This document shows positions 1 to 8,944 of a stretch of 64,000 bases of DNA, piece by piece. Position numbers and translations under genes: made by a program. The notes below the pieces were generated by a model that worked only from the letters and a program-made list of their open reading frames with translations, made no database searches and was not told the DNA's origin. Source of the DNA: Fimbriiglobus ruber. GTDB lineage: Bacteria; Planctomycetota; Planctomycetia; Gemmatales; Gemmataceae. Where the stretch lies: assembly GCF_002197845.1 (NCBI RefSeq), contig NZ_NIDE01000017.1:1224712-1288711 (forward strand), read 5' to 3'. The first letter of the stretch is position 1. Each line of letters starts with the position of its first letter.

Positions 1-1072
1 CGAGCGTCGTCTGGACGCCGTTCACTACCTTGACGATCTGGACGTTCAACCCGCGGGCGATCTGGACCGCGTAGTAAGTCGGCGTGGCCGTGTTGAGGTT
101 CGCCCCGCGGGCCATCACGGCCGCCGGAATGAGGGTGGTCGTGAGAACGGACGCGGACACCTGAACATCCGCCGGTTGGGAAGTCGCGTACCACGCGCGG
201 GCGGCCGTGACCGACGTCCCGGCCGCGACGAGCGCGTTCGGTCCACTCGGGGCCGTCGCGGGCGGGGCCGGTGGGGCCGCGACGAACCCGGCCGTCCCGT
301 CGTTCGTCCACCCGGCCCACCCGGTCGGGAGGCTCCCCGTCTTGGTCGTGTCGAACGACTCCTGGATGACCTGGGTCGGCGGGGCGGTCACGGCGAAGCT
401 GTCGAAGAACTCCATCCCCTGTCCGCCCGCCCCCCGGGCGATGCCGACCGACCCGTTGGCCGTGGTGGACACGACGTTGGCCTGGAGCGCGTTGGCGGCG
501 GCCGTTTGCCATTGCCCCTGGGCGTTCAGGTAGGCCCCCGTGTCGCCCCGTTGGATTTGAACGGTAGCCGTCCCGCCGGTCGGTTGCAGGGTGACGGTGA
601 CCCACGGGCCGAACACTTCGGTCGGGACGGAGAGCGACGCGAGTGTGGTCGCGACCCCGTTCTGGACCTGAACCAGTGTGACCTTCTGGGTGCCGGAGTA
701 GACGTAGGCCGCGAGGTAGCTCGGGCTGCTCGTGGTCAGGTTCTGACCGCGTGTGAGTACGCCCGCCGGCGCGGGCCCGTCCGACTTGACCGCGACCGAT
801 ACGCCGGCATCCGCGGGCTCGGTGGTGGGCGCCCAGGTGTATTCATTCGTGGCGGTCGTCCCGAGCGCGGCGATCGAGGTCGTCCCCGACGCCGCGGCGA
901 GGTTGGTCGTCATGAACCCGCCGGCCGAGTTGCTGCTCCAACTTTGCCACCCCGTCGGTGTGTATGGCGGGGTGGTGGTATCGAACGATTGACTGAGCAA
1001 GAGCGTGGCGGGCGTTTCGCGGCATTCTAATTCATCAACGCGGGGTCGGAACCGGTGCGCGAATGGGCGCAT
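1..1072 (-). CDS. Secreted repeat protein, C-terminus beyond the window
   Basis: The frame is open from an ATG at 1070-1072 down to base 1, so at least 357 residues are present and the 3' end lies outside the window. The N-terminus is basic and ends in ECRETPATLLL. Leaders of this kind are common on large exported planctomycete proteins. After it come two tandem modules beginning QSFDTT and ESFDTT, whose first codons lie 630 bases apart, giving a 210-residue period. Each module starts with a Gly/Ser/Trp-rich strand and continues with beta-rich Thr/Val segments, which suggests a LamG/concanavalin-like fold. No enzyme motif is visible. The likely role is an extracellular adhesive or structural protein; that is inference. 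An AGGAG lies 11 bases before the ATG, a rather long spacing. Confidence 0.75.
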   Translation of the reverse strand, partial: MRPFAHRFRPRVDELECRETPATLLLSQSFDTTTPPYTPTGWQSWSSNSAGGFMTTNLAAASGTTSIAALGTTATNEYTWAPTTEPADAGVSVAVKSDGPAPAGVLTRGQNLTTSSPSYLAAYVYSGTQKVTLVQVQNGVATTLASLSVPTEVFGPWVTVTLQPTGGTATVQIQRGDTGAYLNAQGQWQTAAANALQANVVSTTANGSVGIARGAGGQGMEFFDSFAVTAPPTQVIQESFDTTKTGSLPTGWAGWTNDGTAGFVAAPPAPPATAPSGPNALVAAGTSVTAARAWYATSQPADVQVSASVLTTTLIPAAVMARGANLNTATPTYYAVQIARGLNVQIVKVVNGVQTTL

Positions 1073-1504
1073 AGGGCGGTGTGCTCCTACTCTAGGTGTC
1101 GATCATACCGGTCGCGCGGGTCGGAGAAACCGCGTGCGGCCGGGGCGGGTGAGCGCGCGGCGCAAGTCCGAATACCCGTCGCGTTTGCTTCCGTGAAACA
1201 CGTTTCGATCGGTCGCGCGCGGCGGGGGTCCGGTGTTCGGTTAGGATTCGGCCGCGGGTCCGGGCGAAAGAGATGAAATGCACCGGGCCGCGGGGGAATC
1301 GCCCCCCGCGGCCCGGTAGTATGCCGACGAGTCGACGGACAGTCACATCGCGACGAATCGCCGCGACGGGATTAATACCCTCGAACCGGCACGATCCTCC
1401 CTTCCGATCGGATCGCAAGTCGCCGGGTTTGTTGGTTGTGACGACCGCGCGGGGACCGTTGTCGTCGTGCGGCGTCGCCACCGAGGGTTATTCTTCGACC
1501 GAAA
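1073..1504. other. Intergenic region, no convincing gene
   Basis: Lies downstream of the sedolisin gene and upstream of the repeat protein, both on the minus strand. Short open frames occur but none has recognisable protein character. The only structure I see is the hairpin at 1282-1317. Confidence 0.5.
1282..1317 (-). terminator. Perfect 15-bp GC-rich hairpin
   Basis: Arms 1282-1296 and 1303-1317 are perfect complements around a 6-base loop. It lies 188 bases past the sedolisin stop codon. No T-run follows on either strand, so it may be a rho-assisted terminator or an RNA-stabilising stem rather than a classical intrinsic terminator. Confidence 0.5.
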
Positions 1505-2743
1505 TCAGTCGTTGATTGCGTCCACCAGAACGCCACTCTTGTATACCAGCTTGCCGCTAAACCCCACGACCGGGGTGCCGTTCACGCCGCCATTACCGCC
1601 CGGTCCGGTGCCGGTACCGTTGCCGGTGCCGGTCCCATTGCCCGAACCCGAGCTTCGGTTAAAGAGGGCCGCCAGTGCTTTCCCCTTTGGCACGCCCAAG
1701 CCGGTACACAAGTCGATCCCGGGCCCGGCCCGGTATTGCCCGTTGTCGCCGGTGGTAATGTCGGTGAAGGCGGCCGGGTTCGCGTACAACTTGTCCGTGA
1801 TAAACCCGAGCCGCCGGCCGAACGTGGCGAATAGCCCCGCCAGGAACGGGGCCACGAAACTGGTTCCACCGACGCCGCCCCAACTGCCTCCGATGAAGAT
1901 ATTCACACCCGTCTCCGGGGCCGCGTCGGCCGACACGTCGGGACTCGTCCGGCCGGTGGCCTGAGGGGCTCCGATGGCCCACGGCTGCTGCGGGAACACC
2001 ACCGAAATCCCGCCACCGGTGTCGGACCAGGCCGATTCCGGGGGCGAATCATTCGGGTATTTGGCCGTCCCGCCGCAGGAGATAATTTCGGGCACGCACG
2101 ACGGGCCGAACATGTTCGCCCCGGGCGCCGGCGCTTCGACCGCCCCCATGATCCCTTGCGACCCCCAGTCGCCGGACGCCGCGAACACGATCATCTTGGA
2201 ATTCTTGACGGCGGTCTGGATGTCGGTCAGTTCCCCGGAGCCGAAATCGGTTTCCCGCGCGGCCCAAGAGATACTGAACGTGTCACACCCGTCGGCGTCG
2301 GCCTGCTTGATCGCGGCCGTAAAATCCCCGGAGAAATAGACGCGAATCTCCTTCAACGGGGCGTTGGCCTCGGCCGCGGCGGCGATCGCCGCCTCGATGT
2401 CCAGGACGACTTCCGTGTCGGCGTCAGACCCGGGGGAGTTCGTTAGGTCCATCGGCACGTCGGTCAGCTTGGGCATCGCGTAACCGTAATGCTGGCAGAA
2501 TGCTTTAATGTCAGCGGGATCGTAACCCCCGCCCATTTCGATGATCCCGACCGTGCCCCCGGCCGAACCCGATGTGGGCCAATCGTACGCCTTGCACAAC
2601 GCCCCCATGTCCCAGGTGTTTGAATCCGCCGGGGACGGGTGAAAGAGGGGCCGGCCGTGCGTCTTGGCGGGCCGCCGGAAGCAAGGGCGGCAAACCGTCT
2701 TACCGAGTGTGCGCCGCACGTACTGCGTCATAACATTCGCCAT
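1505..2743 (-). CDS. Sedolisin (S53 serine-carboxyl peptidase), propeptide absent
   Basis: The 412-residue product carries the sedolisin catalytic set. Glu111 and Asp115 are spaced as in kumamolisin (EVVLD). Asp192 is the oxyanion residue in ASGDWGS, and Ser295 is the nucleophile in GGTSFVAP. A C-terminal DITTGDNG...GPG segment fits the family calcium site. Family members normally start with a propeptide of about 180 residues. Here only about 45 residues precede the catalytic domain, and I see no such domain in the 730 bases upstream. The tail after residue 363 is a Gly/Thr/Asn repeat linker followed by a short beta segment. There is no obvious signal peptide. Likely an acid-active endopeptidase; how it folds and where it acts are open. 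Confidence 0.88.
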   Translation of the reverse strand: MANVMTQYVRRTLGKTVCRPCFRRPAKTHGRPLFHPSPADSNTWDMGALCKAYDWPTSGSAGGTVGIIEMGGGYDPADIKAFCQHYGYAMPKLTDVPMDLTNSPGSDADTEVVLDIEAAIAAAAEANAPLKEIRVYFSGDFTAAIKQADADGCDTFSISWAARETDFGSGELTDIQTAVKNSKMIVFAASGDWGSQGIMGAVEAPAPGANMFGPSCVPEIISCGGTAKYPNDSPPESAWSDTGGGISVVFPQQPWAIGAPQATGRTSPDVSADAAPETGVNIFIGGSWGGVGGTSFVAPFLAGLFATFGRRLGFITDKLYANPAAFTDITTGDNGQYRAGPGIDLCTGLGVPKGKALAALFNRSSGSGNGTGTGNGTGTGPGGNGGVNGTPVVGFSGKLVYKSGVLVDAIND

Positions 2744-3476
2744 AACGACTCCTGGATAAAGGTCCGGGTTGACACGCCAGTCTCACCACCCTCGCGGGTT
2801 CGTCGGCACGCAGCCGACATTTCCCAAGGGGTCGTCCGAACCGGGACAGACGCGCACGGGCCGACAGGTCCGGCGACTCTCGTCGCGGACTGTGAGCGGC
2901 GGTGGCAGGTCTGCCCGGTGCTGCCTGCTTCAAACGTCACTCAAACGGCAACGGCGCGCCTGAATGACCCGACATGTGCGATTACGACTAACTCGCGTAC
3001 GACATGCTTGCGGTCCTTTCGTTTCACATCTTCGCTTCGTCTGCGTGTGCGCTTCGTCTGTCAGATCAATCGCGAGTCCTGTCAGTTTTTGTCAATTTTT
3101 TTCCGATTCTGTTCGTCGGGGATGTAGAGCCTGTTCTCGGGCACCAATTGGCGCGCTCCGGACAAGTTCAAAATCCGCTACTATTACGGACATTTCGTCG
3201 GAAAACCGGAGGCGATTCCCCGTTCCATGTGTGCGCTGCCAGCTCGTCCTTTTGCCGGTGCCCTGGTCCGAAGCCGAACGCTGCTTCGAGATGGGTCAGT
3301 CGATATGGTGGCGGGGGAGACTGTGCCCGTATTGAGGTGAACGGTGGACGCGCCGCCGTACGCGCGGCGCGAGTGGCATATCAAAGTGGCCCTACGTTCA
3401 CGACACGTACAGGGCGGCGAACACCCATCTATTTGGCCGGGGGACCATCCGGAATCGCGTCACACGCCGACATTTG
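2744..3476. other. Long intergenic region, no gene seen
   Basis: About 730 bases between the sedolisin start and the pyruvate kinase stop. All six frames give only short, compositionally odd translations. A T-rich stretch around 3085-3110 is the only deviation from the GC-rich background. I looked here for the missing sedolisin propeptide on the minus strand and did not find it. Confidence 0.5.
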
Positions 3477-4922
3477 TCACGGCTCCAAAGAGGCGCCGTC
3501 TTCCCCGACCCGCACGACCCGGACGGTCGGCAGCCGCGGCTCGCCCTCGATCGGGTGCCCGGCGAGGACGACGACCCGGTCGCCGGCCTTCACCGCGCCG
3601 GCGATAAAGGCGTCGCGGACGGCCGTGACCATCCGCCGGTCGCCCGGCTCGAGCGGCGCCATCCGGACCGGTTGGATTCCCCACATGACCGACATCTTCC
3701 GCATCACCCCGGGGTTCGGCGCCGGGGCCACGATGAGTGCCGCGGGCCGATACCGGGCGAGAAGGAGCGGCGTCCGGCCGCTGATGGTCGGGGTGACGAT
3801 GGCGGTCGCGCCGACCTCCTGGGCCATATGGCAGGCGGCCAGGGCCATCGAGTCCTCGATCGTCTCCCGGGGTTGGAGGGCGGTCGTCGTCAGGAAGCCG
3901 TTGCCGACTTTTTCGAGTCGCTTCTCGGCCTCCTCGGCGATCCTGGCCATGCACGCCACGGCCTCGACCGGGTATTGCCCGACGGCCGTTTCCCCGGACA
4001 GCATCACGGCGTCCGTCCCGTCGCAGATCGCATTCGCCACGTCGCTCACCTCGGCCCGGGTCGGCCGCGGGTTCTTTTGCATGCTGTCGAGCATTTCGGT
4101 CGCGGTGATGACCGGCTTGCCGGCGGCCCGGGCCTCGGCGATGAGCTGTTTCTGAACGGTCGGCACCTGTTCGAGCGGCATTTCCACGCCGAGGTCGCCG
4201 CGGGCGACCATGATCGCGTCGAACGCGCCGATGATCCCGGCGGCGAGCCTCACCGCCTCCGGCCGTTCCAGTTTCGCGATCACCGGCACCTTGGGCATCC
4301 CGACGGCCGCCGCGGCGTCGCGGAGGAAGTCGGCGGCGGCCGGGCCGCGGACGAACGACAGCGCGAGCCAGTCGACCCCGGCCTTGGCGGCGACCGCGAG
4401 GGCGGCCCGGTCGCGGTCGGTAACCGCGGGAATGGAGAGCGGGCTGTCCGGGAGGTTGAGTCCTTTGTTCGGGAGCAGTTCGCCGCCGATCACGACTTCG
4501 GCCTTGAGCTTTCCGCCACTCGTGCCAAGGGCTTTCAACCGCAGGCGGCCGTCGTCCAGGAGCATCCTGTCGCCCGGCCGGAGGTCGGAGAGAACCTCGG
4601 GCTCGGTGATGGCGATGTCCGCCTCGCCGACGGGGCAGCCGAGCAGCGGGAACAGGATCGTCTCGCCGGCCGTCAGAGTTCGCGCGACCGGGATTTTCAC
4701 GCGGAGTTTCGGGCCGGGGAGGTCGGCCAGGATCGCGACGGCCCGGCCGAGGCGGTCGGCCGTCTCCCGCAGGCGGGCGATGCGGCCGAGGTGTTCGGCT
4801 TCGGACCCGTGCGAGAAATTGATCCGGGCGACGTCGAGGCCGGCGGTGATGACCCCGGCGAGGGCCGCCGGGTGATCGGTCGCCGGCCCGAGGGTGGCGA
4901 CGATCTTGGTTCTCCGGGACAT
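3477..4922 (-). CDS. pyk: Pyruvate kinase
   Basis: Catalyses phosphoenolpyruvate + ADP to pyruvate + ATP, the last step of glycolysis, in the cytoplasm. The 481-residue length is typical of bacterial enzymes. Visible motifs: the N-terminal TKIVATLGPA and RINFSHG segments, a B domain at about residues 70-160, catalytic Lys217 in VIAKLERPEAV, the metal-binding MVARGDLGVEMP with Asp243, and ATEMLDSM near 275-281. The C-terminal domain, where effectors bind in many homologues, spans roughly 345-481. The ATG at 4920-4922 begins MSRRTKIVATLG, the usual pyruvate kinase start. It is transcribed divergently from the small membrane protein at 5022, with about 100 bases between them that must hold both promoters. 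Confidence 0.97.
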   Translation of the reverse strand: MSRRTKIVATLGPATDHPAALAGVITAGLDVARINFSHGSEAEHLGRIARLRETADRLGRAVAILADLPGPKLRVKIPVARTLTAGETILFPLLGCPVGEADIAITEPEVLSDLRPGDRMLLDDGRLRLKALGTSGGKLKAEVVIGGELLPNKGLNLPDSPLSIPAVTDRDRAALAVAAKAGVDWLALSFVRGPAAADFLRDAAAAVGMPKVPVIAKLERPEAVRLAAGIIGAFDAIMVARGDLGVEMPLEQVPTVQKQLIAEARAAGKPVITATEMLDSMQKNPRPTRAEVSDVANAICDGTDAVMLSGETAVGQYPVEAVACMARIAEEAEKRLEKVGNGFLTTTALQPRETIEDSMALAACHMAQEVGATAIVTPTISGRTPLLLARYRPAALIVAPAPNPGVMRKMSVMWGIQPVRMAPLEPGDRRMVTAVRDAFIAGAVKAGDRVVVLAGHPIEGEPRLPTVRVVRVGEDGASLEP

Positions 4923-5021
4923 GCGGCGAATTCCTATAGGGTAGACCGGGGCTCGCGCCGCCGATCACGGAAGGTGCCACTCGGCCCGCGGAGAGGTGCG
5001 GCCCACGGAGTGATTTACGGC

Positions 5022-5624
5022 ATGCGGCGGGTTCTTCAATCGCACGCGATCGGGATCGGATGTGCGGTCCTGTACTGGATGATCGCCGTCGCGATCGCCG
5101 CGCGCGAGGCAGCCGCCGACGTGCCTTTTGGTCCCACACACCCGGCGGTGCGCACGACGGCCCTGTTCGCCGCGGCGGCGTGGGGAATGGTGGCGGCCGT
5201 GATGTTACTGTCGAGCCCGCGGGGTTGGGATTCCGGCGACCGCCGCTTTCTCCAGATGGCATGGCTGCTGGCGTGGTCGCTGTTCGCGATTCACGTCGCG
5301 GCCGCGTTCCACTTCGCGCACGGCTGGTCGCACGCCGTAGCGGTCGCCCACGTCGAGAAGGAATCGGGTGCGGGCGAAGGGATCTTCGTGAGTTACCTGT
5401 TCACGCTGGTCTGGGGCGCGGACGCCCTCTGGCTGGCTGCGCGGCCGGAAAGTTACGTCCGCCGCCCGCGCTGGGTCGCGTGGACTGTCCACGGCCTCTT
5501 GGCGTTTGTGACGTTCAACGCCACGGTGGTGTACGGCGCCGGGCTGGCGCGGTGGGGTGGGGCGGTGGGGTTCGCGGTGCTGGCGTATTGTTTTGTTCAG
5601 GCACGGAACGGAGAGAGTCGGTGA
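5022..5624 (+). CDS. Small polytopic membrane protein, unknown function
   Basis: A 200-residue protein starting at ATG 5022 (MRRVLQSH). An open frame extends much further upstream, but that part is antisense to pyruvate kinase and reads as GC-rich shadow. Hydrophobic segments at about 10-29, 48-67, 79-100, 125-145, 153-172 and 175-192 suggest five or six membrane spans. The third span and the loop after it are rich in histidine (IHVAAAFHFAHGWSHAVAVAH), which could bind heme or metal, but I know of no family assignment. It converges on surE, with 38 bases between the stop codons. Confidence 0.7.
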   Translation: MRRVLQSHAIGIGCAVLYWMIAVAIAAREAAADVPFGPTHPAVRTTALFAAAAWGMVAAVMLLSSPRGWDSGDRRFLQMAWLLAWSLFAIHVAAAFHFAHGWSHAVAVAHVEKESGAGEGIFVSYLFTLVWGADALWLAARPESYVRRPRWVAWTVHGLLAFVTFNATVVYGAGLARWGGAVGFAVLAYCFVQARNGESR

Positions 5625-5662
5625 CGTCCGCTACCCTCCAACCCACTGCTGAATGGGCCAGG

Positions 5663-6442
5663 TCACTCCCGGATCTTCCACTCCCATCCGGCCATTGCTT
5701 CGAGCTTCCTCTTGTCCGTGAGGTCGAACTGGAGCGGCGTGACCGTGATGTACTGGTCGGCCAGCGCGGTCACGTCGGTATCGGGGTGCGGTTCGGGGCA
5801 GAGGAACTCGGGGCTCGTCCAGAAGTATGTGCGGCCGCGCGGGTTCACCCGGCGGTCGAACTTCTCATAGAACGTGGTGACGTTCTGCGGGACGACGCGG
5901 ACGCCCTTGATCGGGCCGTTTTCGAGGACCGGGATGTTGACGTTGAACAAACTCCCGGCCGGCGGGTCGTGGGCGAGGATCTGGTCGATGACCTGCCGGG
6001 CGTACCGGGCGGCCTTCGGGAAGTCGTAAATCTTCTTGTCGTATTCGAGCGACACCGCGATCGCCGTGAAATGGTAAAAGGCACCCTCGATGGCGGCCGC
6101 CACGGTGCCGGAATACAGGACGTTGATGCCCGCGTTCGACCCGGCGTTCATCCCGCTAATGACCACGTCCGGCCGTTCCGGGAGCAATTCGAGCAGGCCG
6201 AGCTTCACGCAGTCCGCCGGCCGACCCTCGACGGCCCAGCCGAGGAAGGTCTTGTCGGCCCCGGTCCCGTCGTACACCTCACTGACGAGCAGCGGGTTCA
6301 GGAGCGTGACCGAGTGGCCGGTGGCGCTCTGCTCGGTCGCCGGGGCGACGACGGTGACTTCGCCGAGGGGGAGGAGTTCGTTCCGAAGTGCCCGCAGACC
6401 GGGGGCGTACACGCCGTCGTCGTTCGTCAACATGATGCGCAT
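5663..6442 (-). CDS. surE: 5'/3'-nucleotidase SurE
   Basis: A 259-residue metal-dependent phosphatase that dephosphorylates nucleoside monophosphates; family members act in stationary-phase survival and nucleotide salvage. The N-terminus MRIMLTNDDGVYAPGL carries the metal-binding Asp8-Asp9 pair. Ser39 (EQSATGHSVT) and Asn99 (ISGMNAGSNAG) complete the SurE metal site. Length and motif order match the family. It lies 30 bases downstream of the methyltransferase pair on the same strand and may be co-transcribed with it. Confidence 0.95.
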   Translation of the reverse strand: MRIMLTNDDGVYAPGLRALRNELLPLGEVTVVAPATEQSATGHSVTLLNPLLVSEVYDGTGADKTFLGWAVEGRPADCVKLGLLELLPERPDVVISGMNAGSNAGINVLYSGTVAAAIEGAFYHFTAIAVSLEYDKKIYDFPKAARYARQVIDQILAHDPPAGSLFNVNIPVLENGPIKGVRVVPQNVTTFYEKFDRRVNPRGRTYFWTSPEFLCPEPHPDTDVTALADQYITVTPLQFDLTDKRKLEAMAGWEWKIRE

Positions 6443-6472
6443 CGGAGAGGTCTCGAAAACTCGCAGGGCGGC

Positions 6473-7618
6473 TTATTCTTTTCGCCGGAACCGGAACATC
6501 AGCCGCTCGGCCTGCGGGTTCCAGGGCCAGACCCCGACCACGACGGCCGATAATCCCAACATATCGGCGGTGCGGAGGAAGTGTTCGCGGTTGACGATCA
6601 TTTCCCCGCGGTTCCCGGCTCCCCGCTCGACCAGCGGGGAGACGATCACGTCCGCGAGGATTTGGCCGGTCGGGGCCAGGAGCCGCTTGGCCTCGGCGAG
6701 GAGCAGGGCGGACTCGTCGATGAACGTGTGGGTGAAGACGCTGAAGAAGATGGCGAGGTCGAACGCCCCGTCTTCGGGGCCGAACGGAACGCGGGTCATC
6801 TCCCCACGGCGGAACACGAAGTCGCGACGGCGGAACGTCTCGTGGCAGAAGGCGATGGCCTCTTCCCCGATGTCCGTCCCGTAATAAGTCCCGCGGTCGG
6901 ACAGGTAGTTCTGGAGCGCGTCGGCCATCTGACCGGTGCCGCAGCCGATGTCGAGAACCCGGCTGTCCGGCGTCAGCCCGTTGGCCACCAACATCCCGAG
7001 CCGCTCCCGGCTCGACTTCTCGTACTGCTCCTTCGTCTGGTACGCGCCGACCACCCACCAGTGGTTCTGGGCCAGGTTCGCGTTCCGGTAAACTTCGTGG
7101 TAATCGATGTCGGTGGCCCGCCGGCCCTGGACGGGGACGGCCACCCGTAACGGCTGGGACTGTGGAACGCAGGTCGAAAAGTGCGGCCCACCGAGACTTT
7201 GCGCGAGGTCGAGGACGAGGGTAAAGTCGCCAACGAACGCCGGTGTCGGGATCGCGATATCGAACGTTTTCGGCTCGCCGGGGAAGACCGGGCTCGGGAG
7301 AGGGACCGCGTGTTCGTTCCCGAACGGCTGCCCCGTGTACGTGAGCCAGCGGGCGACCACCTGGACCGGGTGCGAACCGGCGGACGCCCAGGCGGTCCCG
7401 CCGAGGTTTTCGAACCGGATTCGCCAGTGGTGGGACCGCCCGGCTTCCAGCGCGATTGGCGGATCGACGGCGGTCAGGGTGGCCCGGCAGTCGTCGACTA
7501 CCAGGGAGGTATCGTGGCGCGGCGCCAGGACCGCCCGCTTGGCCCCGCGGACCAGCCGCCAGACGGCGGTTTGCTTCAGCCCCGCGAACATCGATCGGGC
7601 TCCCACGGCGGCGATCAT
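6473..7618 (-). CDS. SAM-dependent methyltransferase with N-terminal Ig-like domain (copy 2)
   Basis: A 381-residue protein. I place the start at the ATG at 7616-7618, because it overlaps the upstream stop as ATGA and implies translational coupling; the frame stays open for 22 more codons upstream. Residues about 60-170 form a beta-sandwich-like domain with the pattern N-L-G...W...PV...W...LP.PV.PGE. The C-terminal half is a class I methyltransferase: motif I VLDIGCGTGQMA, then YYGTDIGEEAI and the FDLAIFFSVFTH core. It is clearly paralogous to the next gene upstream, so the pair is a tandem duplication. The substrate is unknown; a surface glycan or lipid is possible given this domain pairing. 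Confidence 0.85.
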   Translation of the reverse strand: MIAAVGARSMFAGLKQTAVWRLVRGAKRAVLAPRHDTSLVVDDCRATLTAVDPPIALEAGRSHHWRIRFENLGGTAWASAGSHPVQVVARWLTYTGQPFGNEHAVPLPSPVFPGEPKTFDIAIPTPAFVGDFTLVLDLAQSLGGPHFSTCVPQSQPLRVAVPVQGRRATDIDYHEVYRNANLAQNHWWVVGAYQTKEQYEKSSRERLGMLVANGLTPDSRVLDIGCGTGQMADALQNYLSDRGTYYGTDIGEEAIAFCHETFRRRDFVFRRGEMTRVPFGPEDGAFDLAIFFSVFTHTFIDESALLLAEAKRLLAPTGQILADVIVSPLVERGAGNRGEMIVNREHFLRTADMLGLSAVVVGVWPWNPQAERLMFRFRRKE

Positions 7619-8745
7619 CCGGCGGCCCCCGCATCGCGGGTGAACGAGTAAACTTCTCGGCGGCCGTACTTCTGCCAGGGCCAACTTTCTTTCACTTCGG
7701 CCCGCAGCCCGGCCAGCGCGACCAACTTGAGGAAGTGGTCCCGGTTCAGTTCCATCGCCCCGCGGTTGCCGGCGGCCCGCTCGACCATCGGCGACGTGAA
7801 CACGTCGCCGATGACGACCCCGCCTGGCGCGAGCAACCGCTTCGCCTCAGCGAGTAAGAGTACGGTTTCATCCGGGAAAGTGTGCGTAAACACGCTGAAA
7901 AAGGTGACGAAGTCGAACTCCATCCCGGCGATCGGCAGGCTCGTCATTTCGTTCTTGGCGAATCGGAAGTTCGGCCGCTTGAATTGCTGCAGGCAATACG
8001 CGATGGCTTCCGGCCCAATGTCGGTGCCGTAATAGCACCCGCGGTCGGTCAGGAACGTCTCCAGCGGCACGGCCAGTTGCCCGGTCCCGCAGCCGACGTC
8101 GAGGACGCGGCCGTCCGGGGTCAACCCGGCCCGCCGGAGCATGTCCAGCTTCGCCTGCCCGAGGCGGTCAAATTCTTCCTTGGTCGACGGCCCGACGACG
8201 GTCCAGTAGTCGCGGGTGAGGTCGGCGGTCGCGTAAGCCTTGTGGTAGTCGATGTCGTCCGCGTCCCGGCCGGTGACCTGGGCCTCGACGAGCGCGGGCC
8301 GCGACCCGTGGGTGGCGAACGCGGCCCCGCCGTCCTGGGTGAGATCCGCCTCAATCAAGTAGTGGCCGAGGAAATCCGGGGCGGTCACGGTCGCCGGGAC
8401 GACGACCGACTGTCCGGGGTAAACGGGGGCTGGGAGGCGAAAGCGGGCCGGCGGGACATCGACCGCGTCTTTCCGTGGTGTGAGCCAGCGGAGCGTCAGG
8501 TGTACCGGGTTCCGCCCGTTCGAACTCCAGATCGTGTGCCCGAGGTTTCGCACGCGAACGGGGCAAGGGACCGTTGTTCGCTGCTGGACCAGGATGACGG
8601 GCGAGACGGGTTCCACGACGGCCTGACAGTCGGCCGGAGTCAAAATTGTATCGAGTGGCGCACGTTCCCACGCGCGCACGTGGTCCCGGACCTTGCGGGC
8701 GAGGGGGCGCAGCGGGGTCGGCACAAGTGAGGCCAATCGGGCCAT
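7615..8745 (-). CDS. SAM-dependent methyltransferase with N-terminal Ig-like domain (copy 1)
   Basis: A 376-residue protein from ATG 8743-8745 (MARLASLVPTPLRPLARKV). An earlier in-frame start would add 30 residues of low-complexity Arg/Gly sequence, which I reject. The architecture matches its neighbour: an Ig-like/beta-sandwich segment at about residues 50-165, a linker with DIDYHKAY, and a Rossmann methyltransferase with VLDVGCGTGQLA, YYGTDIGPEAI and FDFVTFFSVFTH. It lacks the catalytic signature of cyclopropane-fatty-acid synthases. The two copies are similar throughout but well diverged, so the duplication is not recent. Its stop overlaps the start of the second copy. Confidence 0.85.
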   Translation of the reverse strand: MARLASLVPTPLRPLARKVRDHVRAWERAPLDTILTPADCQAVVEPVSPVILVQQRTTVPCPVRVRNLGHTIWSSNGRNPVHLTLRWLTPRKDAVDVPPARFRLPAPVYPGQSVVVPATVTAPDFLGHYLIEADLTQDGGAAFATHGSRPALVEAQVTGRDADDIDYHKAYATADLTRDYWTVVGPSTKEEFDRLGQAKLDMLRRAGLTPDGRVLDVGCGTGQLAVPLETFLTDRGCYYGTDIGPEAIAYCLQQFKRPNFRFAKNEMTSLPIAGMEFDFVTFFSVFTHTFPDETVLLLAEAKRLLAPGGVVIGDVFTSPMVERAAGNRGAMELNRDHFLKLVALAGLRAEVKESWPWQKYGRREVYSFTRDAGAAG

Positions 8746-8944
8746 GATGGTTCGTCCTCGGCGGCCGGGGGCGGCCCCGGTCCGTGCGGATGGTACCCAC
8801 CTGGGAAAACTGGTCAAGGTCAATGGTCGGGGCAAGCTGAATAGCCATTTTACAAATCGCGGGCCGGGTCAAGTCAACTTTCTGCCCGGACGGACGTTGT
8901 GGCAAGCGGAGGGACTCCCGCGGACCCGGTGCCCGAGTACACGG

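Noticed and set aside
2700-3384. Possible missing sedolisin propeptide upstream of the peptidase
   Set aside because: All minus-strand frames between 2744 and 3476 were read; none gives a pro-kumamolisin-like sequence.
3474-5021. Plus-strand open frame leading into the membrane protein at 5022
   Set aside because: It is antisense to pyruvate kinase, which is certain; only the last 200 codons encode a plausible membrane protein with its own start.
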